NCBI RefSeq assembly: GCF_000067165.1
Contig: NC_010162.1
Coordinates: 12,016,501 to 12,080,500, forward strand
Length of the DNA: 64,000 bases
DNA from: Sorangium cellulosum So ce56
Lineage (GTDB): Bacteria; Myxococcota_A; Polyangia; Polyangiales; Polyangiaceae
Reading direction: 5' to 3'
Shown here in pieces: positions 18,012 to 26,451 of this stretch. Position numbers and translations under genes: made by a program. The notes beneath the pieces are model-generated. The model saw only the letters and a list, made by a program, of their open reading frames with translations. It was not told the origin of the DNA and did not search any database. Position 1 is the stretch's first letter. The number at the start of each line of letters is the position of its first letter.

Positions 18012-19157
18012 ATGCACGGACCGCGCTGTTCTCCGCTCCTCTTCTGCTTCTTCCCCTGCCTCGCGGCGGCGCTCGCGCTCGCTGCCTGTGACGCGCGCCC
18101 ACGCGCGCGCCAAGAGGCCGGGCCGGACGCCTCGAGCGCGAGCGCGGCGCCTCTGCCGGCGCAGGCCGCTCCGGCGCAGGCCGGGCCCGCCCGCGTCGCG
18201 GTCGAGGCGAGGGCGATGGGCACGAGCCTGCTCCTCGCCGCCTACACGAGCGAGGCGATGGATGAGGCGGCGATCAGGGCCCGGCTCGACAAGGCGATCG
18301 CCGAGATCCGCAGGCTCGAGGGGCTCATGACGACCTGGCGGCCGGACAGCGAGCTGTCGCGGGTCAACGCGGCGGCCGGGAAGGGCGCGGTGGAGGTGAG
18401 CCCGGAGTCGCTCGCCGTGATCGAGAAGAGCCTCTGGATCAGCGAGCGCTCGGAGGGCGTCTTCGACGTCACCTTCGAGGCCATGCACGGGCTCTGGAAG
18501 TTCGACGAGGACATCGACGACAACGTGCCGCGCAAGGAAGACGTCGAGCGAGCGCGCGCGCTCATCGATCACAGGCAGATCAAGATCGATCGCGCGCGGC
18601 GCACGGTGATGCTCGGGAAGCCCGGGATGCGGATGAGCCTCGGCGGGATCGCGAAGGGCTACGCCGTCGACGCCGCGGCGCGCGTGCTGCGCGGGGAGGG
18701 GCTGACGTCGTTCTTCGTGCAGGCCGGCGGTGACCTGTACATCGCCGGAAAGAAGCCGGACGGGTCGCCGTGGAGGGCAGGGGTGCGGGACCCGCGCGGC
18801 AAGGACGCGAACGACTACTTCGCGATGATCGAGGTGGAGGACCACGCCTTCTCCACGGCGGGCGACTACGAGCGGAGCTTCATCAAGGACGGCAGGCGCT
18901 ATCACCACATCATCGATCCGCGGACCGGCTTCCCGGCGTCCGAGAGCCGGAGCGTGACCATCTGGGCAAAGGACGCGCTGACAGCGGACGCCGTCGATGA
19001 TGCGGCGTTCATCCTGGGGGCCGAGAAGGGGCTCGCGCTCGTCGAGTCGATCGACGACTGCGGCGCGGTGATCGTCGACCGGAACAACAAGGTGTGGGTG
19101 TCGAAGCGGCTGGAGGGCAAGGTCGAGGTGCTGCGGCAGCCGACGGAGGGGCTGTAG
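18012..19157 (+). CDS. apbE: FAD:protein FMN transferase (ApbE) lipoprotein
   Basis: A 381-residue lipoprotein that covalently attaches FMN to Thr residues of periplasmic redox proteins such as Na+-NQR or Rnf subunits. The signal peptide ends in a lipobox (ALAAC, Cys near residue 27). Conserved ApbE blocks are present in order: EARAMGTSLLL, FDVTFEAMHGLW, SLGGIAKGYAVD, QAGGDLYIAG, HHIIDPRTGFP and TADAVDDAAF with metal-binding Asp/Thr. ATG 18012 is the start that exposes the signal peptide. No target Nqr or Rnf genes lie near, so its client is elsewhere. Confidence 0.94.
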   Translation: MHGPRCSPLLFCFFPCLAAALALAACDARPRARQEAGPDASSASAAPLPAQAAPAQAGPARVAVEARAMGTSLLLAAYTSEAMDEAAIRARLDKAIAEIRRLEGLMTTWRPDSELSRVNAAAGKGAVEVSPESLAVIEKSLWISERSEGVFDVTFEAMHGLWKFDEDIDDNVPRKEDVERARALIDHRQIKIDRARRTVMLGKPGMRMSLGGIAKGYAVDAAARVLRGEGLTSFFVQAGGDLYIAGKKPDGSPWRAGVRDPRGKDANDYFAMIEVEDHAFSTAGDYERSFIKDGRRYHHIIDPRTGFPASESRSVTIWAKDALTADAVDDAAFILGAEKGLALVESIDDCGAVIVDRNNKVWVSKRLEGKVEVLRQPTEGL

Positions 19158-19174
19158 TGGTCTCGGCCCTGAGG

Positions 19175-19417
19175 CTAGGTTTCACGTGTTGCGCTTTGCG
19201 TGTGGAGCCAATCGTGCTCTCGGGAACTTGCGGCGTCCGCGCGCTTTCCGAGGAGCTTCGGGCCATCGAACATCAAGACGAGTTCAATGTTGAAATTGCC
19301 ATTCTCGGCGAGGGAGATGTCGAGGCATCTGCTGGAGATCTCATTTGCAGAGTCCAGCGCGCGGGCGACCTCGCGCTCGGCCGCCGCGCCGTCACCGCCG
19401 CCCGCCGCCCGCCGCCC
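19175..19417 (-). pseudogene. Possible gene remnant after the enoyl-CoA hydratase stop
   Basis: Directly after the hydratase TGA, and in the same frame, an 80-codon open stretch continues to a TAG. The part ALDSANEISSRCLDISLAE and NFNIELVLMFDGPKLLG looks like ordinary protein rather than a GC-driven shadow, and the DNA is less GC-rich than the genes around it. There is no ATG at its head. It may be a decayed domain cut off by a premature stop, or chance. No family is recognised. Confidence 0.25.
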
Positions 19418-20206
19418 TCACCGCCCCTTGTAGACCGGCTTCCGCTTCTCGGCGAACGCGCGCAGCGCCTCCAGCCGATCCTCGCTGCGCAGCGTCTCGT
19501 CGTAGTGGACCCGCTCGATCTCGAGCCCGAGCGAGAGCGGCACGTCATAGCCGTCGTCGATCGCCCCGAGCGCCGCGGCCTGCGCGATGGGCGCGCCGCT
19601 CGCGATCGGCTCGATCCACGCGATCGCGTCGTCGACCACCGGCGTCCCCTCGGGCGACACCCGGTTCACGAGGCCCCAGGCGAGCGCCTCGGGCGCGGTG
19701 AGCCTCCTGCCGAGCAGGATCATCTCCTTCGCCCGCGCCTCGCCGACGACCCGCGGCAGCCGCTGCGTGCCGCCCGCGCCCGGGATGATGCCGAGCGACG
19801 TCTCCGGCAGCGCGAGCTCGGCGTGCGGCGCCGCCACCCGGAGATCGCAGATCAGCGCGAGCTCCAGCCCCCCGCCGAACGCGACGCCGTTGATCGCCGC
19901 GATCACGGGCTTCGGGCTCCGCGCGAGCACCCCGAGGTCGGTCCGGTACAGGCCCACCTGGCGGCGGACGTCGTCGGGGCTCATGCCCTGCCGCTCCTTC
20001 AGATCGGCGCCCGCGCAGAACGCCTTGTCCCCGGCGCCCGTGATCACGATCGCGCGCACCTCCGGGTCGTCGACGAGCTCGCGCCCGAGGCGGCCGAAGG
20101 CGAGCAGCGCGTCCCGGGAGAGCGCGTTGCGGCGATCCGCCCGATCGATGGTGAGCACCGCGACCGCGCCGCGCCGGTCGAGCTTCACGGGAGTGGCTTC
20201 CGACAT
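19418..20206 (-). CDS. Enoyl-CoA hydratase/isomerase (AUH-like)
   Basis: A 262-residue crotonase-family enzyme. The oxyanion hole is formed by CAGADLKER and NGVAFGGGLELAL, and the two catalytic Glu positions are filled in LPETSLGIIPGAGG and AKEMILLG, so hydratase activity is expected. The KERxxM pattern and general layout are nearest to AUH-type methylglutaconyl-CoA hydratases, so leucine breakdown is possible, but fatty-acid beta-oxidation is equally compatible. It follows the M1 peptidase gene by 44 nt on the same strand and may be read through from it. Confidence 0.92.
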   Translation of the reverse strand: MSEATPVKLDRRGAVAVLTIDRADRRNALSRDALLAFGRLGRELVDDPEVRAIVITGAGDKAFCAGADLKERQGMSPDDVRRQVGLYRTDLGVLARSPKPVIAAINGVAFGGGLELALICDLRVAAPHAELALPETSLGIIPGAGGTQRLPRVVGEARAKEMILLGRRLTAPEALAWGLVNRVSPEGTPVVDDAIAWIEPIASGAPIAQAAALGAIDDGYDVPLSLGLEIERVHYDETLRSEDRLEALRAFAEKRKPVYKGR

Positions 20207-20250
20207 GGAGCTTGCCTAGCCGACCGCAGCGGCGCGGCAAAGAGGCTCGC

Positions 20251-22914
20251 TCACTTGGCGTCGGCCGCCTTCTTGACCTTGGCGCTCGCCGCCTCGAGCT
20301 TGCCCAGCCGCGCCCTGATCTCCGCGTTGTCGCGCCGCAGCGCCTCGAGCTCGTCCCGCAGCCGATCCAGCTCGCGCTTGCCCGCTCCGCCGAGATCGCG
20401 CAAGACCTCGCGGATCCGACGCCGCACCCGCCCGTCGAGATCGCGGTCGAGCTGCCGCTGGAGCGCGCCCCGCGCCCGGCCATCGCCGAGATCGCCCAGC
20501 GCGCGCGCGACGTCGACCCGGAGGTACGGATCCGGCTGATCGAGGAGCTCCTCGAGGAGCTCGCGCGTCCGCCGATCGCTGGAGAGCTTCGGCAGCGCCA
20601 TGATCGCCGCCCGCCGCCCCCGCGTCGGGACGCCGTAGCGCGTGCGGGCCGTCAGGTGCGGCACGGCGCGCTCGTCCCGCAGGTTGGCCAGCCCGTCGAT
20701 CACGCCGCAGCGGATGACCTCGCCCCACGAGGGGCGATCCAGGAGATCGACCAGCGTCTCGAACCCCGAGCTCTGCCGCGTGGCCCCGAGCGCGCGCGCC
20801 GCCTCGGCCTGCACCAGGTAGCTCGCGTCGCGCAGGGCGAGCTTGCCGAGGACCTCCGCCGCCTTGGCCGACCGGAAGCTGCCGAGCGCGCTCGCGACCG
20901 CCCGGCGCACCTTCGGGTGCTCCACGCCCGCGCTGCCCTCGAGCAGCGCGAACGCCGCGCTCGACTGGAGCGCGCCGAGCGCGGCCGCGGCGGCGGCGCG
21001 CACCCCCCAGAACTCGCTCGCGTCCGAGAGCGACTGCCCGAGCGCCCGCGCCGTCGGCGGGTCGTCGCGCCGCGAGAGCGGCTTCGCGGCGAGCATGCGG
21101 CCGCGCGCCGTGGGCGCGTGGGCGAGCTGCGCCCGCAGGAGATCGCCGGGCGCGTCGACCCTGACCTCGCCCAGGATCCTGAGGTCCGGATCCACCACCA
21201 CGAAGCGAGGCCGCCGCGGGAGCGGGATGACGAAGGTGTGCGCCGCCTGATCCACGCGCCGCACCTCGCGCCGCGTGACCGAGCCCTTGCCCTCCGTGAA
21301 GCCGAAATCGAGCACCAGGTCGAACGCGAAGACGGGCGGCGTCGAGGCGTCCGGCTGGAGCGCGTGCTCCCGGCTGGGCTGCCCGGCCGCCTGCGCCTGC
21401 TTCACCGTCACGGTGCACTGGTCGCCCTCGATCTCGATCTTCACGTCGAGCTCGGGGTGCCCGGCGCGGAAGACCCACTGCTCGAAGAAGCGCTCCAGCG
21501 ACTTGCCGCTCACGTCCTCGAGCGCGCGGGCGAGATCCCGCGTCTCCACGACCCCGCGCGCGTGCCGCGTCAGGTAGGTGCTCACCCCGCGCCAGAAGAG
21601 CTCGTCCCCGAGCTCCCGGCGGAGCAGGTGGAGCACGAGCCCGCCCTTCTCGTAGAGGTGGCGATCGAAGACGTCGAGCGGCGCGTCGTAGTCCTGACAG
21701 ACGATGGGCCGCCGGTAACGCCCGCGCGCCTCGCCAAGGTACGAGTCGAGATCGGCCTTCAGGCCGTGATCGTACTCGTCGGCGCCGAGGTGGTGCTCCC
21801 GATAGACGTGCTCCATGAACGTGGCGAATCCCTCGTTCAGCCAGCCGTGCGACCAGTCGCGGCAGGTCACCAGATCGCCGAACCACTGGTGCGCGAGCTC
21901 GTGGGCGATGAGATCGTCCGACGAGATGTCGAGCGCCGCCCGCTCGTCGAGCAGGATGTGCTCGTACATCGTGGTGGCGGTCGTGTTCTCCATCCCCCCG
22001 AAGATGAAGTCGCTCACCACCACCTGCGCGTAGCAGCGGAAGGGATATTTGACGCCGAGCTTCTCGCTGAAGTGGCGGATCATGTCCGGCGTGCGAGCGA
22101 ACGTGCGGCGGCCGTCCTCCTCGCGCCCCTTCGGCACGAAGTACGCGAGCGGGATGTCGAGCGCCGCGTCGTCGATGCGGGCGAACTCGCCCGTCACGAG
22201 CGTGAACAGGTAGCTCGGGTGAGGCTCGTCCAGCCGGTAGTGATAGACGCCCTCCTTCTGCGATCTCGCGTCGCTCTCGAGCTCGCCGTTCGACAGGCAG
22301 TACCAGCCCGGCGGCACCTGCGCGCGGAGCTCGGTCGTCTGCTTGATATGGGGCTTGTCGATGCACGGGAAGATGTGGCGCGCGTCCTCGTCCTGACACT
22401 GCGTCCAGACCTGGCGCGGGCGGTCGGGGACGTGCTCGTCCGGCTGGAGGAAGTAGATCCCCCGGCGCGGCGTCGCCCGGTACCGGACCAGGATCGACAC
22501 CTCGGCCTCGTCGAGCGGCACGGCGACGCGGAGCGTCTCGCCGTCGTACGTGTGCTCGGCCGGGTGGAGCGCGCCGCTCGCCGCCTTGCCCGCGCCGCGC
22601 TTGGGCTTCGCGGCGCGGCCGGCCCCGGCGCTGATCTCGACCGCCTCGAGGTCGAAGCCGATCGCGTCGAGCGCGATCTCGCGCGCGCCGGGGTCGACGC
22701 GGACCGCGTCGAGCCGCGCCGTGCCGCGGATCGAGCGCGCCTCGACGTCGAGGGCGAGATCGAGGGCGATGTGCCGGATCGTGAAGGGGCGCGAGCGCTC
22801 GTAGACGCGCTTCGTCCCGGCCAGCGTGAAGGGCCGCGACGCGGCGGCGAACTCGGACGACGACAGCACGGAGCCGCAGGCGCAGCGCGAGTGGAGCCGG
22901 TACTCGATGGACAT
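20251..22914 (-). CDS. M1 aminopeptidase with C-terminal HEAT repeats
   Basis: An 887-residue zinc aminopeptidase. The N-terminal beta domain (about 30-240) is followed by the GGMEN substrate motif (306-310) and the zinc site HELAH (338-342) with the third ligand Glu361 in HGWLNEG, all intact. After the peptidase core, about residues 560-850 form HEAT-like repeats (ALGALQSSAAF, ALGSFRSAKAAEVLGKLA, ARALGDLGDGRARGAL), and the last 40 residues are a Lys-rich coiled coil. ATG 22914 is preferred to an upstream TTG at 22956 because residues before it add nothing family-like. It lies 75 nt downstream of the methyltransferase/reductase gene on the same strand. Confidence 0.93.
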   Translation of the reverse strand: MSIEYRLHSRCACGSVLSSSEFAAASRPFTLAGTKRVYERSRPFTIRHIALDLALDVEARSIRGTARLDAVRVDPGAREIALDAIGFDLEAVEISAGAGRAAKPKRGAGKAASGALHPAEHTYDGETLRVAVPLDEAEVSILVRYRATPRRGIYFLQPDEHVPDRPRQVWTQCQDEDARHIFPCIDKPHIKQTTELRAQVPPGWYCLSNGELESDARSQKEGVYHYRLDEPHPSYLFTLVTGEFARIDDAALDIPLAYFVPKGREEDGRRTFARTPDMIRHFSEKLGVKYPFRCYAQVVVSDFIFGGMENTTATTMYEHILLDERAALDISSDDLIAHELAHQWFGDLVTCRDWSHGWLNEGFATFMEHVYREHHLGADEYDHGLKADLDSYLGEARGRYRRPIVCQDYDAPLDVFDRHLYEKGGLVLHLLRRELGDELFWRGVSTYLTRHARGVVETRDLARALEDVSGKSLERFFEQWVFRAGHPELDVKIEIEGDQCTVTVKQAQAAGQPSREHALQPDASTPPVFAFDLVLDFGFTEGKGSVTRREVRRVDQAAHTFVIPLPRRPRFVVVDPDLRILGEVRVDAPGDLLRAQLAHAPTARGRMLAAKPLSRRDDPPTARALGQSLSDASEFWGVRAAAAAALGALQSSAAFALLEGSAGVEHPKVRRAVASALGSFRSAKAAEVLGKLALRDASYLVQAEAARALGATRQSSGFETLVDLLDRPSWGEVIRCGVIDGLANLRDERAVPHLTARTRYGVPTRGRRAAIMALPKLSSDRRTRELLEELLDQPDPYLRVDVARALGDLGDGRARGALQRQLDRDLDGRVRRRIREVLRDLGGAGKRELDRLRDELEALRRDNAEIRARLGKLEAASAKVKKAADAK

Positions 22915-22989
22915 CTCCGCGGAGTTTCCACGCGCGGCGCCCGGCGCTGCAAGCAAGAACTCGTGCGCGGGGGCGGGCCGCCGGGCGGA

Positions 22990-24864
22990 TCAGCCCGTCT
23001 TGAGGCCGTCGAGCACCTCGAGCGCCAGCTCGTACTTGCCGAGGGGCGGCATCAGGTAGGCCCCCTGCACCCGGTCGCGCACCGAGAAGAGCATCTCGCG
23101 GGCGATCTTCACCCCCTCCTTGCGCGCCTCGGGGCCGGCCGGCACCTTGCGCATGCGCTCGCGGATCTCCTCCGGGATCTGCATGCCGGGCACCTCGTTG
23201 TGGAGGAACTCGGCGTTCTTGTGGCTGACCAGCGGCAGCACGCCGACGAGCACCGGCATCCCCAGGTGCTCGATGCGCCGCAGCACCTTCTCGAGCAGAT
23301 CCTGGTGGAAGACCGGCTGGGTCATGATGATGTCGGCCCCCGCCGCGCGCTTCCGTTCCAGACGCGCGATCTCCTTGTCGAGGTCCTGGGCGCCGGGCTC
23401 GAGCCCCGTGGCGAGCAGGAACGACGTCTTGCCGCCCGGGATCGGCTTGCCGGCCGGGTCGAGGCCGCGGTTCATCGTGCTCGCCATGTGGAGCAGCCCG
23501 ATGGAGTCGAGGTCGTAGACGGCGGTCGCCTCCGGGTAGTCGCCGACCTTCGGCGGATCGCCCGTGATGATGACGAGGTTCTTGATGCCGATCGCGTGGG
23601 CGCCGAGCAGGTGCGCCATCTGGCCGATGAGGTTCCGGTCGCGGCCGCAGACGTGCAGGATCGGCTCGATGCCGTAGCGCTGGACCAGGAGCGAGCAGAA
23701 GGCGAGGTTCGTCATGCGCGCCGTGGCGCGCGGGCCGTCGGCGACATTCACGACGTCGACGCCGCTGTCGATGAGCATCTTCGCGGCGCTCAGCGCGCTC
23801 TCGGGGTTCAGGCCCGGCGCCGGGTTCACCTCGACGGAGACCACGAACTTGCCCGCGGCGATCTTCGCCGCGAGGGGGCTCCGCTCGCCGAGCGGCGTGG
23901 GCTCGAGCCCCGTGGGCGCGTCCATCGTGACGTGCGGGCGCGCGGCGGCCTCGGGCGCGGCGCCGCCCCGGAGCATGCGGGCCGACTTGGCCATCCACCG
24001 GACGTGCTCCGGCGTGGTCCCGCAGCAGCCGCCGATCATCGCCGCGCCGGCCTGGATCATGCGGCGGGCGAAGACGTCGAAGTACTCGGGCGTCGCCATG
24101 TAGAGCTGGCGGCCGTCGACCGTGCGCGGCAGGCCCGCGTTCGGCTGCACGCAGAGCGGGAGCCCCGCGGTCGCCATCCGCTCCGCCATCGCGAGCGACA
24201 GCTGCGGGCCGTCGCCGCAGTTGACGCCGAGCAGCTCGACCCCCCAGTCCCGCAGCGTCCGCGCGACGCGCTCCGGCTCGCTGCCGTCCGCCGCGACGCC
24301 GCTCGTGTCGAACGTCATCGACGCGAGGACCGGGAGCCCCGGCGCGGCCGACCGCGCCGCGTCGATGGCGAGCTTGATCTCGTCGAGATGGCGAAATGTT
24401 TCGAGGATCAGGAGGTCCGCGCCGCCCTCGGCGAGCGCGCCGGCCTGCTCGGCGAACGTGGCGGACGCGGCGGCGAGGTCGTCGCGCGTGGCGACGCCGG
24501 GCACGAGCCCCGTCGGGCCGATCGAGCCGGCGACGTACGCGTCGCCGCCCGCGATCTCGCGCGCGAGGCGCGCGCCCGCGAGGTTGAAGTTGCGCACCTC
24601 GTTGACGAGCCCGTACCGCTCGAGCCGGAACCTGTTCGCGCCGAAGGTGTTCGTCTCGATGACGTTCGCGCCCGCCGCGACGTACTCGGCGTGGATCTTC
24701 TTCACGAGATCGGGGCGCGCGACGTTCAGCTGCTCGAAGTTCTGGGTGACGAACACCCCGCGCTCGTAGAGCAGCGAGCCCATCGCGCCGTCGAACACGA
24801 GGATCGAACGCCGGAGCGCATCGAGGAATGGGGCCTCTGGTCTCGTGCGGGACATGGTGCGCAT
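22990..24864 (-). CDS. Homocysteine S-methyltransferase / 5,10-methylene-THF reductase fusion (YitJ-like)
   Basis: A 624-residue two-domain protein. The N-terminal half is a zinc-type homocysteine methyltransferase barrel: FDGAMGSLLYERG at the start, ETNTFGAN, and the zinc Cys residues in GVNCGDG and GGCCGTTPEHV. The C-terminal half is a MetF-like FAD reductase barrel: SVEVNPAPGLNPE, NVADGPRA, LVIITGDPPK, MTQPVFHQ and GVLPLVSHKNAEFLHNEVPG. This is the YitJ arrangement known from Bacilli, joining methyl-THF formation to methionine synthesis. ATG 24864, with GGAG 10 nt upstream, is preferred; ATG 24855 is an alternative. No B12-binding domain is present. Confidence 0.95.
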   Translation of the reverse strand: MRTMSRTRPEAPFLDALRRSILVFDGAMGSLLYERGVFVTQNFEQLNVARPDLVKKIHAEYVAAGANVIETNTFGANRFRLERYGLVNEVRNFNLAGARLAREIAGGDAYVAGSIGPTGLVPGVATRDDLAAASATFAEQAGALAEGGADLLILETFRHLDEIKLAIDAARSAAPGLPVLASMTFDTSGVAADGSEPERVARTLRDWGVELLGVNCGDGPQLSLAMAERMATAGLPLCVQPNAGLPRTVDGRQLYMATPEYFDVFARRMIQAGAAMIGGCCGTTPEHVRWMAKSARMLRGGAAPEAAARPHVTMDAPTGLEPTPLGERSPLAAKIAAGKFVVSVEVNPAPGLNPESALSAAKMLIDSGVDVVNVADGPRATARMTNLAFCSLLVQRYGIEPILHVCGRDRNLIGQMAHLLGAHAIGIKNLVIITGDPPKVGDYPEATAVYDLDSIGLLHMASTMNRGLDPAGKPIPGGKTSFLLATGLEPGAQDLDKEIARLERKRAAGADIIMTQPVFHQDLLEKVLRRIEHLGMPVLVGVLPLVSHKNAEFLHNEVPGMQIPEEIRERMRKVPAGPEARKEGVKIAREMLFSVRDRVQGAYLMPPLGKYELALEVLDGLKTG

Positions 24865-24948
24865 CGTAGGGGCGCTCCGGCTTCTCAGGAAGGGGGAGCG
24901 CGACGCGGTTGACGGCGCGGGGAGGATCTCGGTAGGGCAGTTCTCGAG

Positions 24949-25824
24949 ATGAGCACGCCCCGATGGCTTCAAGCATTCGCCCTGGCGGTCTCCGCCGCTG
25001 CTCCGCTCCTCGCCGCCCCTTCCGAGGCGCACGCCTGGCATCCGCCGGTGCACCGCTCGGACGCGGGCGTGGATCTCTACCTGTGGAGCGCCCGTGATTT
25101 CGGCACATCGCTCGCCGCCGTCCCGTTCGTGCAGTTCGAGCCGTCGCCGGATCTGTTCATCAACCTGAAGTTCCCGCTGGCGCTCTCCTTCGACGGCCCG
25201 GGGGACTTCGAGGATCCGGGCCGCCAGTCGCGCGCCGCGCTCGGCAACCCGACGTTCACGCTCTACTACTCGGACGCGGACCGCAAGCTCACGTGGTACG
25301 CGGGCGGCCGCGCCGGGCTGCCGCTCGGCGCGGTCGACGGCTACGACTGGCACGCCGCCAGGGGCTTCAGCGCGGCGGCGATGGCCTATTACGATCTGCA
25401 CCTCTGGGCGGCGAACGCGCTCCCGGTCGGCGGCCTGGGCGGCATCGAGTACCGCTTCGGGAGGTCCTTCGTGCTCCGGGCGGGCGGGGACCTCACGTTC
25501 TTCATCCCGGTGGGGGGCGGCATCGCGCGCGATTTCCTCGACGACTCCGACGATCTCGAGGCGGTGTTCCAGGCGAAGGTCGAGCCCGAGCTCCAGAGCC
25601 GCTCCGGCTTCGGCGGCGGCGTGGCGCTCCAGACGGTGTGGGTGCCGTCGGTCGACGGCGATCAGGGGCAGGTCTCGCTGCTGCCGTATTTCGTGTACGA
25701 CAGCCAGAAGACCTTCTTCATGCGGGCCGGCCTGCTCCTCGCGCTGGACAGGCCGCTCGGGCCCGCGTTCGACCGGGGGCGGGTAACGTCCCTCTATCTG
25801 CAGTTCGGCGGGCACATCGACTAG
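24949..25824 (+). CDS. Secreted outer-membrane beta-barrel-like protein
   Basis: A 291-residue protein with a clear signal peptide (AFALAVSAAAPLLAAPSEAHA, cleavage after about residue 29). The rest consists of alternating amphipathic strands rich in aromatic and Gly residues (LTWYAGGRAGLPLGA, AYYDLHLWAANALPVGG, VLRAGGDLTFFIPVGGG, SLYLQFGGHID), ending in a strand as outer-membrane barrels do. It is of the size of 10-12 strand barrels. No named family is recognised. It is divergent from the methyltransferase fusion (84-bp spacer) and 39 nt upstream of a membrane-anchored protein gene, probably one operon. Confidence 0.75.
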   Translation: MSTPRWLQAFALAVSAAAPLLAAPSEAHAWHPPVHRSDAGVDLYLWSARDFGTSLAAVPFVQFEPSPDLFINLKFPLALSFDGPGDFEDPGRQSRAALGNPTFTLYYSDADRKLTWYAGGRAGLPLGAVDGYDWHAARGFSAAAMAYYDLHLWAANALPVGGLGGIEYRFGRSFVLRAGGDLTFFIPVGGGIARDFLDDSDDLEAVFQAKVEPELQSRSGFGGGVALQTVWVPSVDGDQGQVSLLPYFVYDSQKTFFMRAGLLLALDRPLGPAFDRGRVTSLYLQFGGHID

Positions 25825-25863
25825 CGTGCCCGGCGGTTCGGGAGAGCGAGAGATGAGCCGGAC

Positions 25864-26445
25864 ATGACCCGCCGCCGTGCCATCGCCTGGGGCGCCGCCA
25901 TCGCCGGCGCGCTGGCCCTCGTGCTCGTCGTGGTCAAGCTCGGCCGATTTCCGCCGGACACGACGCCCGAGGGCGCCTATCTCCGCATCGCGAACAGCAT
26001 CGGCGTCAACGATCCGCGCGCGTGCTTCGCGTACCTCGAGGACCAGGCGCAGCACGCGGCGTACACCATCCGCGACTACCGGCGGAAGGCGAGCGAGCGG
26101 ATCGAGGCGAGCTACCCCGAGCCGGAGCGCGCGCGCCTGCTGGAGCAGTACCGCGCGCACGCGATGGCCGAGGACGGGGCGGATGTGTGGGTCGACATGG
26201 CCACGAAGCAGGGCTTCGTCGCGCGCCTCCGGCGCGACCTGTCCGGCATCGAAAAGGTGGAGGTGACGGGCGAGCGGGCCACGGTCGAGACGGCGCGCGG
26301 CACGCGGTACCCGTTCCGGCGGCGAGACAACGGCATCTGGGGGCTCACGCTGTTCACCGCGGACCTCGTGGCCGAGGCCGAGCGGGCCGCGCGGGACTGG
26401 GACGTCGTGGAGAAGGCCGCGCTCGACTACGAGCGGGGGCGGTGA
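25864..26445 (+). CDS. Membrane-anchored protein of unknown function
   Basis: A 193-residue protein with one N-terminal hydrophobic segment (about 7-27, AIAWGAAIAGALALVLVVV). It lacks a clear cleavage site, so it is probably anchored with its body outside the cytoplasm. The body is helical and charged (DYRRKASERIEASYPEPER, ERARLLEQYRAHAMAE) and ends in a small beta element (VEVTGERATVETARGTRYPF). It is not recognised. The 39-nt distance from the barrel gene suggests co-expression at the cell envelope. Confidence 0.72.
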   Translation: MTRRRAIAWGAAIAGALALVLVVVKLGRFPPDTTPEGAYLRIANSIGVNDPRACFAYLEDQAQHAAYTIRDYRRKASERIEASYPEPERARLLEQYRAHAMAEDGADVWVDMATKQGFVARLRRDLSGIEKVEVTGERATVETARGTRYPFRRRDNGIWGLTLFTADLVAEAERAARDWDVVEKAALDYERGR

Positions 26446-26451
26446 GCGAGG

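Noticed and set aside
20212..24912. Very long open frame of 1566 codons on the plus strand over the M1 peptidase and methyltransferase genes
   Set aside because: It is the antisense shadow of two well-conserved genes; the peptide is Arg/Ala/His-rich low-complexity and has no domain.
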